Under the pieces are notes generated by a model. It was not told where the DNA came from. It made no database searches and saw only the letters and a program-made list of their open reading frames with translations. A stretch of 64,000 bases of DNA. Source: Janthinobacterium sp. (GTDB lineage Bacteria; Pseudomonadota; Gammaproteobacteria; Burkholderiales; Burkholderiaceae_D). Each line of letters begins with the position of its first letter. The first letter of the stretch is position 1. Of this stretch, positions 1 through 8,873 are shown piece by piece. Both the position numbers and the translations under genes were made by a program. The stretch spans positions 20,582-84,581 of the forward strand of contig NZ_RFSK01000021.1 in assembly GCF_009923995.1 (NCBI RefSeq). Reading direction: 5' to 3'.

Positions 1-1109
1 ACGATGGAATCGTCGACCAGCAGCACCACTTTATCCTTGAATTCGGACGGGATGGCGTTGAGCTTCTGACGCACGGACTTCTTGCGCGCCGCCTGGCCCG
101 GCATGATGAAGGTACGGCCGATGTAGCGGTTCTTGATGAAGCCTTCGCGGTACTCGATGTTCAGCGCCATGGCCAGCTGGATGGCGGCCGGACGGGAGGA
201 GTCGGGAATCGGCATGACCACGTCGATATGCACGCCGGGCAGCTCGGTGCGGATCTTTTCGGCCAGGTATTCGCCCATTTTCAGGCGCGTGGCGTACACG
301 GAAGCGCCGTCGATGACGGAGTCGGGACGGGCCAGGTAGACGAATTCGAAGACGCAGGGATTCAAGCTGGCATTGTCCGCGCATTGGCGGCTGTGCAATT
401 GCTTGTCGGCATCGATGAAGACGGCTTCACCGGGACCGATGTCGCGCACGAAACGGAAGCCCATGCCTTCCAGGGCCACGGATTCGGAGGCGATCAAGTA
501 TTCGGTGCCCTGCTCGCTTTCATTGATGCCCAGGCACAGCGGACGGATGCCGTGCGGGTCGCGGAAGGCCAGCAAGCCCACGCCGGCGATTTGCGCCACG
601 GCAGCATAGCCGCCCTTGACGCGACGGTTCAGCACGGTAACGGCCTTGAAGATGGCGTCCGGGTCCAGGTTCAGGCCCGTCGTCGCTTCCTGGATTTCAT
701 GCGCCAGCACGTTGAGCAGCACTTCCGAGTCGGAATCGGTATTGATGTGGCGGCGGTCGTTCTTGAACATTTCCTGCTTCAACTGTTCCCAGTTGGTCAG
801 GTTGCCATTGTGCGCCAGGGTGATGCCGAACGGCGCATTCACATAAAACGGCTGTGCTTCCTCTTCGCTCGACGAACCGGCCGTCGGATAGCGACAGTGA
901 CCGATGCCCGAATTGCCTTGCAGCGAACGCATGTTGCGCGTACGGAAGACGTCACGCACGAGGCCGTTGGCCTTGTGCATGGAAAACATACTGCTGTGAT
1001 TGGTCGCAATCCCTGCCGCGTCCTGACCGCGATGTTGCAAGAGCAACAATGCATCATAGAGCAATTGATTGACAGGTTGATGGGAAACGACGCCGACGAT
1101 GCCACACAT
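1..1109 (-). CDS. purF: Amidophosphoribosyltransferase (PurF), 3' end off the window
   Basis: First committed step of de novo purine synthesis: converts PRPP and glutamine to phosphoribosylamine. Translating the minus strand from 1109 gives [12 protein letters not shown], where Cys2 becomes the N-terminal nucleophile of the class II glutamine amidotransferase domain. [18 protein letters not shown] and AHNGNLTN follow, then the phosphoribosyltransferase part with the PRPP-binding stretch [10 protein letters not shown] at the left edge. About 369 codons are visible and the C-terminal part is missing. An AGGAG lies 5 bases upstream of the ATG. The ORF track omits this gene because no stop falls inside the window. 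It is the last visible gene of the trpF-to-purF block. Confidence 0.97.
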   Translation of the reverse strand, partial: MCGIVGVVSHQPVNQLLYDALLLLQHRGQDAAGIATNHSSMFSMHKANGLVRDVFRTRNMRSLQGNSGIGHCRYPTAGSSSEEEAQPFYVNAPFGITLAHNGNLTNWEQLKQEMFKNDRRHINTDSDSEVLLNVLAHEIQEATTGLNLDPDAIFKAVTVLNRRVKGGYAAVAQIAGVGLLAFRDPHGIRPLCLGINESEQGTEYLIASESVALEGMGFRFVRDIGPGEAVFIDADKQLHSRQCADNASLNPCVFEFVYLARPDSVIDGASVYATRLKMGEYLAEKIRTELPGVHIDVVMPIPDSSRPAAIQLAMALNIEYREGFIKNRYIGRTFIMPGQAARKKSVRQKLNAIPSEFKDKVVLLVDDSI

Positions 1110-1148
1110 GGTGTGCTCCTAAACTGTGCTACTGATTTTAAAAAAAAT

Positions 1149-1637
1149 TCAAAATTTCACATGCTGCGCGTAAGCGGCAGGCAGATAAGGCTTGATGGCG
1201 CGCGCGCCCTGCTCCGCAAGCGGGCTGAGCAGCGCGTTTTTCCAGAATGGCTGCTGCGGGATGGACGTCATGCCACACAAGATGACGGCGGTCAGCACGA
1301 TCACAAGACCCCGCGCCACGCCGAACAGGCTGCCCAGGGTGCGGTCGGCCAGGCTCAGGCCCGTCACCTTGACGAGCGCGTCGACTGTCATGGACAGCAA
1401 TCCCATCAAAATGCGTACGCCGATGAACAGCACCACGAAGGCCAGCAGCAGGCGGACGGCTTCGCCCGGCACGGCTTCCGGCAGGAATTTTGCCAGGGTG
1501 GCACCATACGCATTGGCGATGACGAAGGCCACGATCCAGCTGACCAGGGACAGTATTTCCTTGACCAGGCCGCGCATCATGCTGATCAGCACGGACGTCA
1601 CCAGCACGAACAGCACCAGATAATCGAAAATCGTCAC
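1149..1637 (-). CDS. cvpA: CvpA family membrane protein
   Basis: A 162-residue inner-membrane protein starting MTIFDYLVLFVLVTSVLISM with about four hydrophobic helices. The second contains the family-typical stretch RGLVKEILSLVSWIVAF. CvpA is named for colicin V production and is usually found directly upstream of purF, as here (39-bp gap). Its biochemical role is poorly defined; links to envelope integrity and bile or cationic peptide tolerance are reported for the family. It is probably transcribed with the SPOR-domain gene before it, 20 bp away. Confidence 0.93.
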   Translation of the reverse strand: MTIFDYLVLFVLVTSVLISMMRGLVKEILSLVSWIVAFVIANAYGATLAKFLPEAVPGEAVRLLLAFVVLFIGVRILMGLLSMTVDALVKVTGLSLADRTLGSLFGVARGLVIVLTAVILCGMTSIPQQPFWKNALLSPLAEQGARAIKPYLPAAYAQHVKF

Positions 1638-1657
1638 GCCCGTTCAGCCTTGCAACG

Positions 1658-2635
1658 TCACGCCGGCACCAGGCTGCCGCCCAGGCCCAGCTTTTGCAAC
1701 TTGGCGCGCGTCTTTTCCGCGTCTTCGCGGCTGCCGAACGGCCCCACCCGTACGCGGATGCGCTCGCCAGCGGGGCTGGAAACCTTCTGCGTGTACGACT
1801 TGATGCCCGCTTCGCGCAGTTTTTCCTGCAATTCGTCGACCTTGTCCTGCGTTGCCAGTGCCGCCACCTGCACCACGAACTTGCCGGAACCGGCGTCATG
1901 GGCTTTCTCTTGTGGCTTCTCCACTGGCTTGCCTTCCAAAATCGCCATGGCGCGCGCCGCATCGTCGGCAGACTGCGCCGGCTTGGCCGGTTTCGGTTCA
2001 GGTTTCGGCTCCGGCTTGACCTCGTGCTTGGGTTCAGGCTTGGACTCCACCTTGACCTCGTGCTTGGGTTCCGGCTTCGGCTCGTGCTTCGGTTCGGGCT
2101 TGGCTTCCACCTTGACAGGCTTGGGTTCCGGTTTCGGCTCGACATAGGCTGGCTTGACAGGCTCGGCAGCTGCCAGCACGGGGGCTGGCGCCGGCGCCGG
2201 CTTGGGCTTGGCTACCGCAGGCAGGGGCGCGTCGACAATTTCCTCGGACTGGTCCAGGCCATCGTGCGCCGAGCCCTGGGCCGGCACTGGCTGCACGGGG
2301 GCAGGCGCGGGCGCGGCGGCGACCTTCTCTTTCGACGGGATGTCGATGGCGATGTCATTGACGGGCGCCTTCGGTTCGGAATCGAGCAGCATCGGCAAGC
2401 CGACGGCCACGCCCAGGGCCAGGGCGACAGCCCCGACGAGGCGGCGGCGTGCGCGTTTTTTTTCTGGCAAGACCGGGTCCGGCGCTTCCTTGCCGCCACG
2501 GCGGGAGCCGCCGCCACCGGCCGTGTTGGCGGCCCGTTTGCGGGTCGGCGACTGCGCTTCGCCAGGGACATAAAAGCCGCTGTCTTCGCCAGAGGATTCT
2601 TGCTTGTTTTTAAACAGTTTCGAGAACAAGCCCAT
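1658..2635 (-). CDS. SPOR domain cell-division protein (DedD-like)
   Basis: A 325-residue bitopic membrane protein. The N-terminus is cytoplasmic and basic, one transmembrane helix lies around residues 66-84, and a long proline/lysine/glutamate linker follows. A C-terminal SPOR domain (about 250-325, beginning GKFVVQVAALAT) binds denuded septal peptidoglycan in this family. The linker (about 145-225) is a degenerate repeat of EPKPEPK/EPKHEVK units, probably an extended rod across the periplasm. Position between folC and cvpA is conserved in betaproteobacteria, and E. coli has dedD in the same place. The linker length is likely to vary between strains. Confidence 0.9.
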   Translation of the reverse strand: MGLFSKLFKNKQESSGEDSGFYVPGEAQSPTRKRAANTAGGGGSRRGGKEAPDPVLPEKKRARRRLVGAVALALGVAVGLPMLLDSEPKAPVNDIAIDIPSKEKVAAAPAPAPVQPVPAQGSAHDGLDQSEEIVDAPLPAVAKPKPAPAPAPVLAAAEPVKPAYVEPKPEPKPVKVEAKPEPKHEPKPEPKHEVKVESKPEPKHEVKPEPKPEPKPAKPAQSADDAARAMAILEGKPVEKPQEKAHDAGSGKFVVQVAALATQDKVDELQEKLREAGIKSYTQKVSSPAGERIRVRVGPFGSREDAEKTRAKLQKLGLGGSLVPA

Positions 2636-2659
2636 GCGTGATTTTCAGTCGAGTGCGTT

Positions 2660-3958
2660 TCAGTGAAGAGAGGATTTCCGGGCCTTCATCACACCAGCGA
2701 CGGTGAGGAAAGAACCAAAGACCACAATTCTATCATTCTCACCGGCCCGGCTCATTGCATTTGCAAAAGCTTGTGCCGGATCATCGAAAATAGACACGGT
2801 ATGCTCGCTGCTGTCAGGCTTGTCTTCCAGCATGATCTGCACCTTGGCGGCCAGCTCCGACGCCGTGGCCGCGCGGGGCGAAGGCAGGCCCGTCAGGCAC
2901 CAGTGGTCGACGTGCTCGCCCATCGCGGCGAGGACGCCATCGATATCCTTGTCCTGCATGGAGCCGAAGACGGCGTAGGTGTACGGGTGGAAACCCATAT
3001 TGCCCAGGTTCTGGTTCAGTGCCGAGGCCGCATGGGGGTTGTGCGCCACGTCCAGGATCACGCTGGGGCGGCCTGGCAAGACCTGGAAGCGGCCCGGCAG
3101 TTCCACCGTCACGAGGCCCGTACGCACTTCCTGCGCGCCCACGGGCAGCTTCAGCTTCAGCACTTCCAGCGCGGCCAGCACGGCCGTCGCGTTGAGGATC
3201 TGGTTGGCGCCGCGCAGGCTCGGGTAGGCCAGCGAATTGCGGCGCTGCTCGCGCCCGCCGTAGTTCCACTGCTGCTTGTCGCCCGAATAATTGAAATCGC
3301 GGCCCATCAGCCACAGGTCGGCGCCGATGGCTTCCGCATGGTCGATCAGCGACTGCGGCGGCACGGGGTCGCTGCAGATGGCCGCCTTGCCCGGGCGGAA
3401 GATGCCCGCCTTTTCAAAGCCGATGGCTTCGCGCGTATCGCCCAGGTAATCCGTGTGGTCGATGTCGACGCTGGTGACGATGGCCACGTCGGCGTCGATC
3501 ACGTTGACGGCATCGAGGCGCCCACCCAGGCCCACTTCCAGGATGGCCACGTCCAGGTTCGCCTGCGACAGCAGCTGCAAAATCGCCAGGGTGGTGAATT
3601 CGAAATACGTCAACGGCGTGTCGCCCCGCACGGCTTCGACGGCGTTGAAACTGGCGACGAGCTGCTCGTCGCTGGCCATCTCGCCCAGCACGCGGGCGCG
3701 CTCGTTAAAATCAAGGAAGTGCGGCTTGATGTACAGGCCCACTTTGTATCCGGCGCGCAACAGCACGGATTCCAGCATGGCGCAGGTGGAACCCTTGCCA
3801 TTCGTGCCCGCCACCATGATCACGGGGCAGGTAAAAGCCAGCTGCATGCGTGCCTTGACGGCTTGCACGCGGTCCAGGCCCATGTTGATCTGGGTTTCCG
3901 AATGGCGGGTTTCCAGCATGGCGAGCCAGTCCGGCAAGGTGGTGGGGAGGTTTTGCAT
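2660..3958 (-). CDS. folC: Bifunctional folylpolyglutamate synthase / dihydrofolate synthase
   Basis: Adds glutamate to dihydropteroate and then to reduced folates, a cytoplasmic ATP-dependent Mur-ligase-family enzyme. The 432-residue length is normal. The P-loop VAGTNGKGSTCAM lies around residues 49-61, LEVGLGGRLDAVN around 140-152, and the second-domain stretch ILDVAHNPHAA is clear. The start MQNLPTTLPDWLAML fits homologues. It sits 24 bp upstream of the SPOR gene and is separated from accD by a spacer holding a GGGGTC-type palindrome. Confidence 0.96.
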   Translation of the reverse strand: MQNLPTTLPDWLAMLETRHSETQINMGLDRVQAVKARMQLAFTCPVIMVAGTNGKGSTCAMLESVLLRAGYKVGLYIKPHFLDFNERARVLGEMASDEQLVASFNAVEAVRGDTPLTYFEFTTLAILQLLSQANLDVAILEVGLGGRLDAVNVIDADVAIVTSVDIDHTDYLGDTREAIGFEKAGIFRPGKAAICSDPVPPQSLIDHAEAIGADLWLMGRDFNYSGDKQQWNYGGREQRRNSLAYPSLRGANQILNATAVLAALEVLKLKLPVGAQEVRTGLVTVELPGRFQVLPGRPSVILDVAHNPHAASALNQNLGNMGFHPYTYAVFGSMQDKDIDGVLAAMGEHVDHWCLTGLPSPRAATASELAAKVQIMLEDKPDSSEHTVSIFDDPAQAFANAMSRAGENDRIVVFGSFLTVAGVMKARKSSLH

Positions 3959-4018
3959 GGGAGACTTCTTGAAAAGAGTGCGCGAGGCGGAAAAGATATG
4001 AGACCCAAACCGAAGACT

Positions 4019-4045
4019 GGGGTCGGACCCTGAGGGTCCGACCCC
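4019..4045. repeat. GGGGTC-type intergenic palindrome, copy 1
   Basis: Perfect inverted repeat with 13-bp arms GGGGTCGGACCCT and a single central base. It lies 28 bp downstream of the accD stop and upstream of folC. Read on the minus strand, the flank CAGTCTTCGGTTTGGGT matches the flank of copy 2 (CAGCCTTTGCTTTGGGT), so the repeated unit is longer than the palindrome. It is probably a REP-like element that can form a strong hairpin in the operon transcript. There is no T tract, so a rho-independent terminator is unlikely. Confidence 0.8.
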
Positions 4046-4073
4046 GGCAGTTCAGGTTTTGGGGTAAATCAAA

Positions 4074-4946
4074 TTACGCAAGTACTTCAACAGCCTGGTT
4101 TTGCAGCAAGGCCAGCAGGCGGGCGATTTCTTCGCGCATCTTGCGGCGGTCGACGATCATGTCGACGGCGCCCTTGGTGACGAGGAATTCGGCGCGCTGG
4201 AAGCCTTCCGGCAGTTTTTCGCGCACGGTGTTTTCAATCACGCGGGGGCCGGCAAAGCCGATCAGCGCCTTCGGTTCGGCAATGACGACGTCGCCCATGA
4301 AGGCGAACGAGGCGGATACGCCGCCCATGGTCGGGTCGGTCAGCACGCTGATGAACGGCAATTTCTTTTCCGACAACTTGGTCAGCATGGCCGTGGTCTT
4401 CGCCATCTGCATCAGGGACAGCAAGCCTTCCTGCATGCGCGCGCCGCCGGTGGCGGTGATGCAAATGAACGGCACTTTCTGTTCCAGCGCGATCTGCGCG
4501 CCGCGCACGAAGCGCTCGCCGACCACGGAGCCCATGGAGCCGCCCATGAATTCGAATTCGAAGCACGCCACGACGACTGGCAGGCTCATGATGGCGCCGC
4601 CCATGACGACCATCGCATCCGTCTCGCCCGTCGCTTCCATGGCGGATTTCAGGCGGTCCGGGTATTTCTTGCTGTCCTTGAACTTCAGGGTATCGACGGG
4701 CAGGATTTCCTGGCCGATTTCATAGCGGCCGCCCGCGTCGAGCAGGCTGTCGAGGCGTTCACGCGCGCGGATGCGCATGTGGTGGTCGCATTTCGGACAC
4801 ACGTGCAAATTCGATTCCAGGTCCGTACGGTACAGCACGGCTTCGCACGAGGGGCACTTGACCCACAGGCCTTCCGGCATGGTCTTGCGCGCGGCGGCAT
4901 CCGAACGCTGTATGCGCGGTGGCAGCAGTTTTTCCAACCAACTCAT
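4074..4946 (-). CDS. accD: Acetyl-CoA carboxylase carboxyltransferase subunit beta
   Basis: Beta subunit of the carboxyltransferase that makes malonyl-CoA, the entry step to fatty acids; it works with AccA. The N-terminal zinc ribbon is intact: C31-x2-C34 (CPSC) and C50-x2-C53 (CPKC). The crotonase-like carboxyltransferase domain follows, with [11 protein letters not shown] and [12 protein letters not shown]. Length (290 residues) is normal. A strong AAGGAG precedes the ATG. It lies between trpA and folC, the usual betaproteobacterial arrangement. Confidence 0.97.
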   Translation of the reverse strand: MSWLEKLLPPRIQRSDAAARKTMPEGLWVKCPSCEAVLYRTDLESNLHVCPKCDHHMRIRARERLDSLLDAGGRYEIGQEILPVDTLKFKDSKKYPDRLKSAMEATGETDAMVVMGGAIMSLPVVVACFEFEFMGGSMGSVVGERFVRGAQIALEQKVPFICITATGGARMQEGLLSLMQMAKTTAMLTKLSEKKLPFISVLTDPTMGGVSASFAFMGDVVIAEPKALIGFAGPRVIENTVREKLPEGFQRAEFLVTKGAVDMIVDRRKMREEIARLLALLQNQAVEVLA

Positions 4947-5143
4947 ATTTTCTCCTTGGGCCCTTGTAGGGGTAGCGTCGATGGACGCCCCCGGCAGACG
5001 GTAAACGGCGGCGCCCCGCGGGACGCCACCAAAAATTTTATCTATTGCACAATAACAGGCAAATCAGTGGCCGAAGTGTAGCCGTTTATCGCCGGGCTGT
5101 CGAACTTTGCCGCCATCGCAGATTGCGTAAACGGCAAGCTTGC

Positions 5144-5941
5144 TCAGGCGTCCAGTGCCGCGCGGATGCCGGCCGTAAAGCTGCGCACGGCATCGACGGC
5201 GCCGCCTTCGGGCGCATTTTCTATCTCCTGGATGATGCGGCTGCCGATGACGACGGCGTCGGCCACCTTGGCCACGGCCTTGGCCGTGGCGCCATCGCGG
5301 ATGCCGAAGCCCACGCCGATGGGTAATTTTACATGCTGGCGGATGGCAGCGAGGCGTTCGGCCACCTGTTCCGTATCAATGTTACCCGCTCCCGTGACGC
5401 CTTTCAGCGACACGTAATAGCTGAAGCCGCCGCCAACCTTGGCCACTTGCGCGATGCGCTCTTCCGTCGAGGTGGGCGCCAGCAGGAAAATCAGGTCGAG
5501 TCCCGCCTCGCGCATGGCGGCGGCGAATTCCTCGCACTCTTCCGGCGGATAATCGACGACGATGGCGCCATCGGCGCCGGCAGCTTGCGCTGCATCAATA
5601 AACGCGGCGCTGCCGATGCGCTCGATCGGGTTCGCATAGCCCATCAGCACCACGGGGGTGGTCTGGTTCGTCTCGCGGAACCGGCGCACGTAGCCGAACA
5701 CGTCGTGGATGCCCACGTTGAATTTCAGGGCCCGCTCGCAGGCGCGCTGGATGACGGGGCCTTCGGCCATGGGGTCCGAAAACGGCACGCCCAGCTCCAG
5801 CACGTCGGCGCCGCCCTCGACGAGCGCGTGCATCAGGGGCACGGTGGCGTCGGGGCCGGGGTCGCCGGCGGTGATGAAGGTGACCAGGCCGGTCTTGTTG
5901 TTCGATTTGAGATTGGCAAAGGTGGTGGCGATACGGGACAT
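5144..5941 (-). CDS. trpA: Tryptophan synthase alpha chain
   Basis: Cleaves indole-3-glycerol phosphate to indole and glyceraldehyde-3-phosphate; the indole is channelled to TrpB. A 265-residue TIM barrel. The catalytic Glu lies in [15 protein letters not shown], with the catalytic Asp in the FSDP part. The phosphate-binding end includes GVGFGIRDG. It follows trpB after a 108-bp spacer that contains palindrome copy 2, and precedes accD by 197 bp. In that second spacer I see only a weak 8-bp inverted repeat (GCCGTTTA/TAAACGGC) and no gene. Confidence 0.97.
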   Translation of the reverse strand: MSRIATTFANLKSNNKTGLVTFITAGDPGPDATVPLMHALVEGGADVLELGVPFSDPMAEGPVIQRACERALKFNVGIHDVFGYVRRFRETNQTTPVVLMGYANPIERIGSAAFIDAAQAAGADGAIVVDYPPEECEEFAAAMREAGLDLIFLLAPTSTEERIAQVAKVGGGFSYYVSLKGVTGAGNIDTEQVAERLAAIRQHVKLPIGVGFGIRDGATAKAVAKVADAVVIGSRIIQEIENAPEGGAVDAVRSFTAGIRAALDA

Positions 5942-5996
5942 GGTGAGCTTTCTTAATGATGGATAGATGGAATGATTTCAACCCAAAGCAAAGGCT

Positions 5997-6037
5997 GGGG
6001 TCAGACGGGGACGCCGAGTCCCGGCGGGTCTGACCCC
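5997..6037. repeat. GGGGTC-type intergenic palindrome, copy 2
   Basis: Outer arms GGGGTCAGAC and GTCTGACCCC enclose an inner stem (GGGAC/GTCCC), so this copy is a two-tier hairpin of about 41 bp. It starts 12 bp after the trpB stop and lies before trpA. The flank read on the minus strand matches that of copy 1. Same element family as the copies at 4019 and 14769. Confidence 0.78.
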
Positions 6038-6049
6038 GTTGACACGCTA

Positions 6050-7300
6050 TTAGTTGAAATTGAGTCCCATGCGTTCCGCCACGGTATGCATGTCCTTGTC
6101 GCCACGGCCCGACAGGTTGGCCAGTACAATCTGGTCTTTCGGCAAGGTGGCCGCCAGCTTGGCCGCATAGGCCAGCGCATGCGACGATTCCAGGGCCGGG
6201 ATGATGCCTTCGATATGGCAGCAATCGTGGAAGGCCTGCAGCGCTTCGTCGTCCGTGATGGAGACGTATTGCGCGCGGCCCGAATCTTTCAACCAAGCAT
6301 GTTCCGGACCCACGCCCGGGTAGTCCAGGCCGGCGGAGACGGAATGCGTCTCGATGATCTGGCCGTTCTCATCCTGCAAGAGATAGGTGCGGTTGCCGTG
6401 CAGCACGCCCGGGAAGCCGGCCGTCAGCGAGGCCGAGTGCTTGCCCGTGTCCAGCCCTTCGCCGGCCGCTTCCACGCCGATCAGCTTGACATCCTTCTGG
6501 TCGATATACGGGTAGAAGATGCCCATGGCGTTCGAGCCGCCGCCGATGCAGGCCAGCACGTAGTCGGGCTGGCGGCCCGTCATTTCCGGCATCTGCACGA
6601 GGCATTCCTCGCCGATGACGGACTGGAAGTCGCGCACCATCATGGGATACGGATGGGGGCCGGCCACGGTGCCGATGATATAGAAGGTGTTTTCGATGTT
6701 CGTGACCCAGTCGCGCATGGCTTCGTTCAGCGCATCCTTCAAGGTCTTGGAACCGGATTCGACGGGCACGACGGTCGCGCCCAGCAGTTTCATGCGGTAC
6801 ACGTTCTGCGCCTGGCGCTTGACGTCTTCACTGCCCATGTAGACCACGCATTCGAGGCCGAAGCGGGCGCAGATGGTGGCCGTGGCCACGCCATGCTGGC
6901 CGGCGCCCGTCTCGGCGATGATGCGCGGCTTGCCCATGCGCTTGGCCAGCAGGGCCTGGCCGATGACGTTGTTGATCTTGTGCGCGCCCGTGTGGTTCAA
7001 GTCTTCGCGCTTGAAATAGATCTGCGCGCCGCCCGCCATCTCGGACCAGCGCTTGGCGTGGTAGATGGGCGACGGACGTCCGACGAAATGCTTCAGCTCG
7101 TAGCGGAATTCTTCGAGGAATTCCGGGTCGGCGCTGTAGCGCGCATAGGCGACTTTCAGCTCGGCCAGCGCATGCGTGAGCGTTTCGGCAACGAAGGAGC
7201 CGCCGTAGGGGCCGAAGTGGCCGCGCGGGTCGGGAAACGGGTAGTCGGTGGCGTGGAACAATGCGGCGGCTGCGCCGGGCGCGGTGGTGTGGTCATTCAT
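6050..7300 (-). CDS. trpB: Tryptophan synthase beta chain
   Basis: PLP enzyme that condenses indole and serine to tryptophan. The PLP lysine is in [10 protein letters not shown] and the glycine-rich phosphate site is [11 protein letters not shown] place the start at 7300 (MNDHTTAPG), preceded by GAGGAAACCACC, rather than the track's 7402, because the extra 34 residues read through trpF in another frame and do not resemble TrpB. The ATG overlaps the trpF stop by 8 bp, suggesting translational coupling. About 416 residues. Confidence 0.97.
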   Translation of the reverse strand: MNDHTTAPGAAAALFHATDYPFPDPRGHFGPYGGSFVAETLTHALAELKVAYARYSADPEFLEEFRYELKHFVGRPSPIYHAKRWSEMAGGAQIYFKREDLNHTGAHKINNVIGQALLAKRMGKPRIIAETGAGQHGVATATICARFGLECVVYMGSEDVKRQAQNVYRMKLLGATVVPVESGSKTLKDALNEAMRDWVTNIENTFYIIGTVAGPHPYPMMVRDFQSVIGEECLVQMPEMTGRQPDYVLACIGGGSNAMGIFYPYIDQKDVKLIGVEAAGEGLDTGKHSASLTAGFPGVLHGNRTYLLQDENGQIIETHSVSAGLDYPGVGPEHAWLKDSGRAQYVSITDDEALQAFHDCCHIEGIIPALESSHALAYAAKLAATLPKDQIVLANLSGRGDKDMHTVAERMGLNFN

Positions 7301-7976
7301 GGTGGTTTCCTCTGGCAATGATGGCATCGGCATCCTGCACCGCGGCGATAAACGCGCGGACACGGGACGCGTCCTTGATGCCCTTGGACGCTTCGACACC
7401 ACTGCTGATGTCGACGGCGTAAGGGCGCACGCGCACCACTGCGTCAGTCGCGTTTTGTACGCTCAAGCCACCACTTAAAACGACCCGAGGCGCGAGTTCT
7501 TCTGGAATGAGGGACCAATCGAATACCTTTCCTGCACCGCCATACGCATCCACATAGGTATCCAGCAAGAGGCTGGCAAACAAGGGACTGGCGGCGCGAT
7601 AGCGCTGTTCGTATTCTAGCAAATCTTCAAAGCGGGTGTCAGGTTTCACCCGGAACACTTGCGTAAACGGCATATTCACGGCGCCGGCGAGCGCGGCGCT
7701 GTGTTCGGGCGTCTCGTCGCCATGAAATTGCAGCAGGGACAGGGGCGCCGCGGCCCTGGCGGTCCGCACTTCTTCCACCGTGGCATTGACGAACAGGCCA
7801 ACCGTCGTCACGTAGGGCGGGATGGCGGCGATCAGGCTGGCGGCCTGCTGCGGCGTCACGTAGCGGGGGCTTTTCGGATAGAACACGAAGCCGATGGCGT
7901 CGGCGCCCGCCGCCACGACGGCTTGAATGTCTTCGACGCGGGTCAGGCCGCAGATCTTGATGCGTGTGCGTGGCAT
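7293..7976 (-). CDS. trpF: Phosphoribosylanthranilate isomerase
   Basis: Third step of tryptophan synthesis: Amadori rearrangement of phosphoribosylanthranilate. A 227-residue TIM barrel starting [12 protein letters not shown], with the catalytic Cys in KICGLT and the catalytic Asp in [13 protein letters not shown] lies just upstream of the ATG. It leads the trpFBA group and ends inside the trpB start. The rest of the trp pathway is not in this window. Confidence 0.96.
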   Translation of the reverse strand: MPRTRIKICGLTRVEDIQAVVAAGADAIGFVFYPKSPRYVTPQQAASLIAAIPPYVTTVGLFVNATVEEVRTARAAAPLSLLQFHGDETPEHSAALAGAVNMPFTQVFRVKPDTRFEDLLEYEQRYRAASPLFASLLLDTYVDAYGGAGKVFDWSLIPEELAPRVVLSGGLSVQNATDAVVRVRPYAVDISSGVEASKGIKDASRVRAFIAAVQDADAIIARGNHHE

Positions 7977-7998
7977 GCGATTCCTTTATTGATGCAGC

Positions 7999-8829
7999 TC
8001 AAAACCAGGGCAAGGCGCTGCTGCTGTCCTGCGGCAAGTCCCACTTGGGATCGTAATCGATCTTCGCCAGGTACAGGCCGTCCGGCATGAAGGTGGGCGC
8101 GGCCGCATGGCGATCTTTACTTTCAAGCAAATGTCCCAGCCATTCCGGCTTTTCCCGCCCCGTGCCGATGTAGACGAGCGAGCCGACGAGGTTGCGCACC
8201 ATGTGGTGCAGGAAGGCATTGGCCGTAATCGTGAAGATGACACAGTCGCCGTGCCGCTCGATCCGGATGTCATGCATGAGCTTGACGGGCGACTTGGCCT
8301 GGCACTGGGCGGCGCGGAAGGCCGTGAAGTCATGCCAGCCCAGCAGTGGCGCCACGGCCTGGCGCATCAGTTCCACGTCCAGCGGACGGAAAAAGAAGCC
8401 GGCGCGCCCTTCCACCAGCGGCGACCGCGTGGCGTTGTTGTACAACACATAATGGTAGGTGCGCGCGCGGGCGCTGAAGCGGGCATGGAAGAAATCGTTG
8501 ACGGTGGGGTCGCCGGGCAGTTCCTTGGCCCAGCGCACGGCAATGGACTTCGGCAGGAAGGCGTTGACGCCCCGCACCCAGGAGTGCACGTCGCGGTTCA
8601 GATCGGTGTCGAAGTGCACGACTTGTTCGAGCGCATGCACGCCCGTATCCGTGCGGCCGGCGCAGGTGGTGGCCAGGCGCACGCGGGCAAACTGCTCCAG
8701 CGCGTTTTCCAGCTGGTCCTGCACCGTCTGCCCGTCTTCCTGCTTCTGGTACCCGTGCCAGGCCGTGCCGTCATACTGCAGGCCCAGGGCGATACGCTTC
8801 AATGGCGTTGCTGTCGTAATATTTTGCAT
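7999..8829 (-). CDS. truA: tRNA pseudouridine(38-40) synthase
   Basis: Makes pseudouridine at positions 38-40 of tRNA anticodon stems. The catalytic Asp is in the GRTDTGVHA motif. The start MQNITTATPLKRIALGLQYDG at 8829 aligns with the family; the track's start adds 14 residues reaching back towards the fimV stop. About 276 residues. It lies between fimV and trpF in a same-strand run, a common betaproteobacterial order. Confidence 0.95.
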   Translation of the reverse strand: MQNITTATPLKRIALGLQYDGTAWHGYQKQEDGQTVQDQLENALEQFARVRLATTCAGRTDTGVHALEQVVHFDTDLNRDVHSWVRGVNAFLPKSIAVRWAKELPGDPTVNDFFHARFSARARTYHYVLYNNATRSPLVEGRAGFFFRPLDVELMRQAVAPLLGWHDFTAFRAAQCQAKSPVKLMHDIRIERHGDCVIFTITANAFLHHMVRNLVGSLVYIGTGREKPEWLGHLLESKDRHAAAPTFMPDGLYLAKIDYDPKWDLPQDSSSALPWF

Positions 8830-8873
8830 CGAAGCATTATACCGGCGCGACGGCTTGCCGCACCGGGGCATTG

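Noticed and set aside
228-2147. 639-residue plus-strand ORF at the left edge
   Set aside because: It is antisense to purF, cvpA and the SPOR gene, which have clear family motifs. The composition is His/Gln/Ala-rich, as expected of a shadow frame.
1940-2160. Possible tandem DNA repeat or CRISPR-like array
   Set aside because: The periodicity is codon-level EPKPEPK low complexity in the SPOR-protein linker. There are no conserved spacers or repeats of fixed length.
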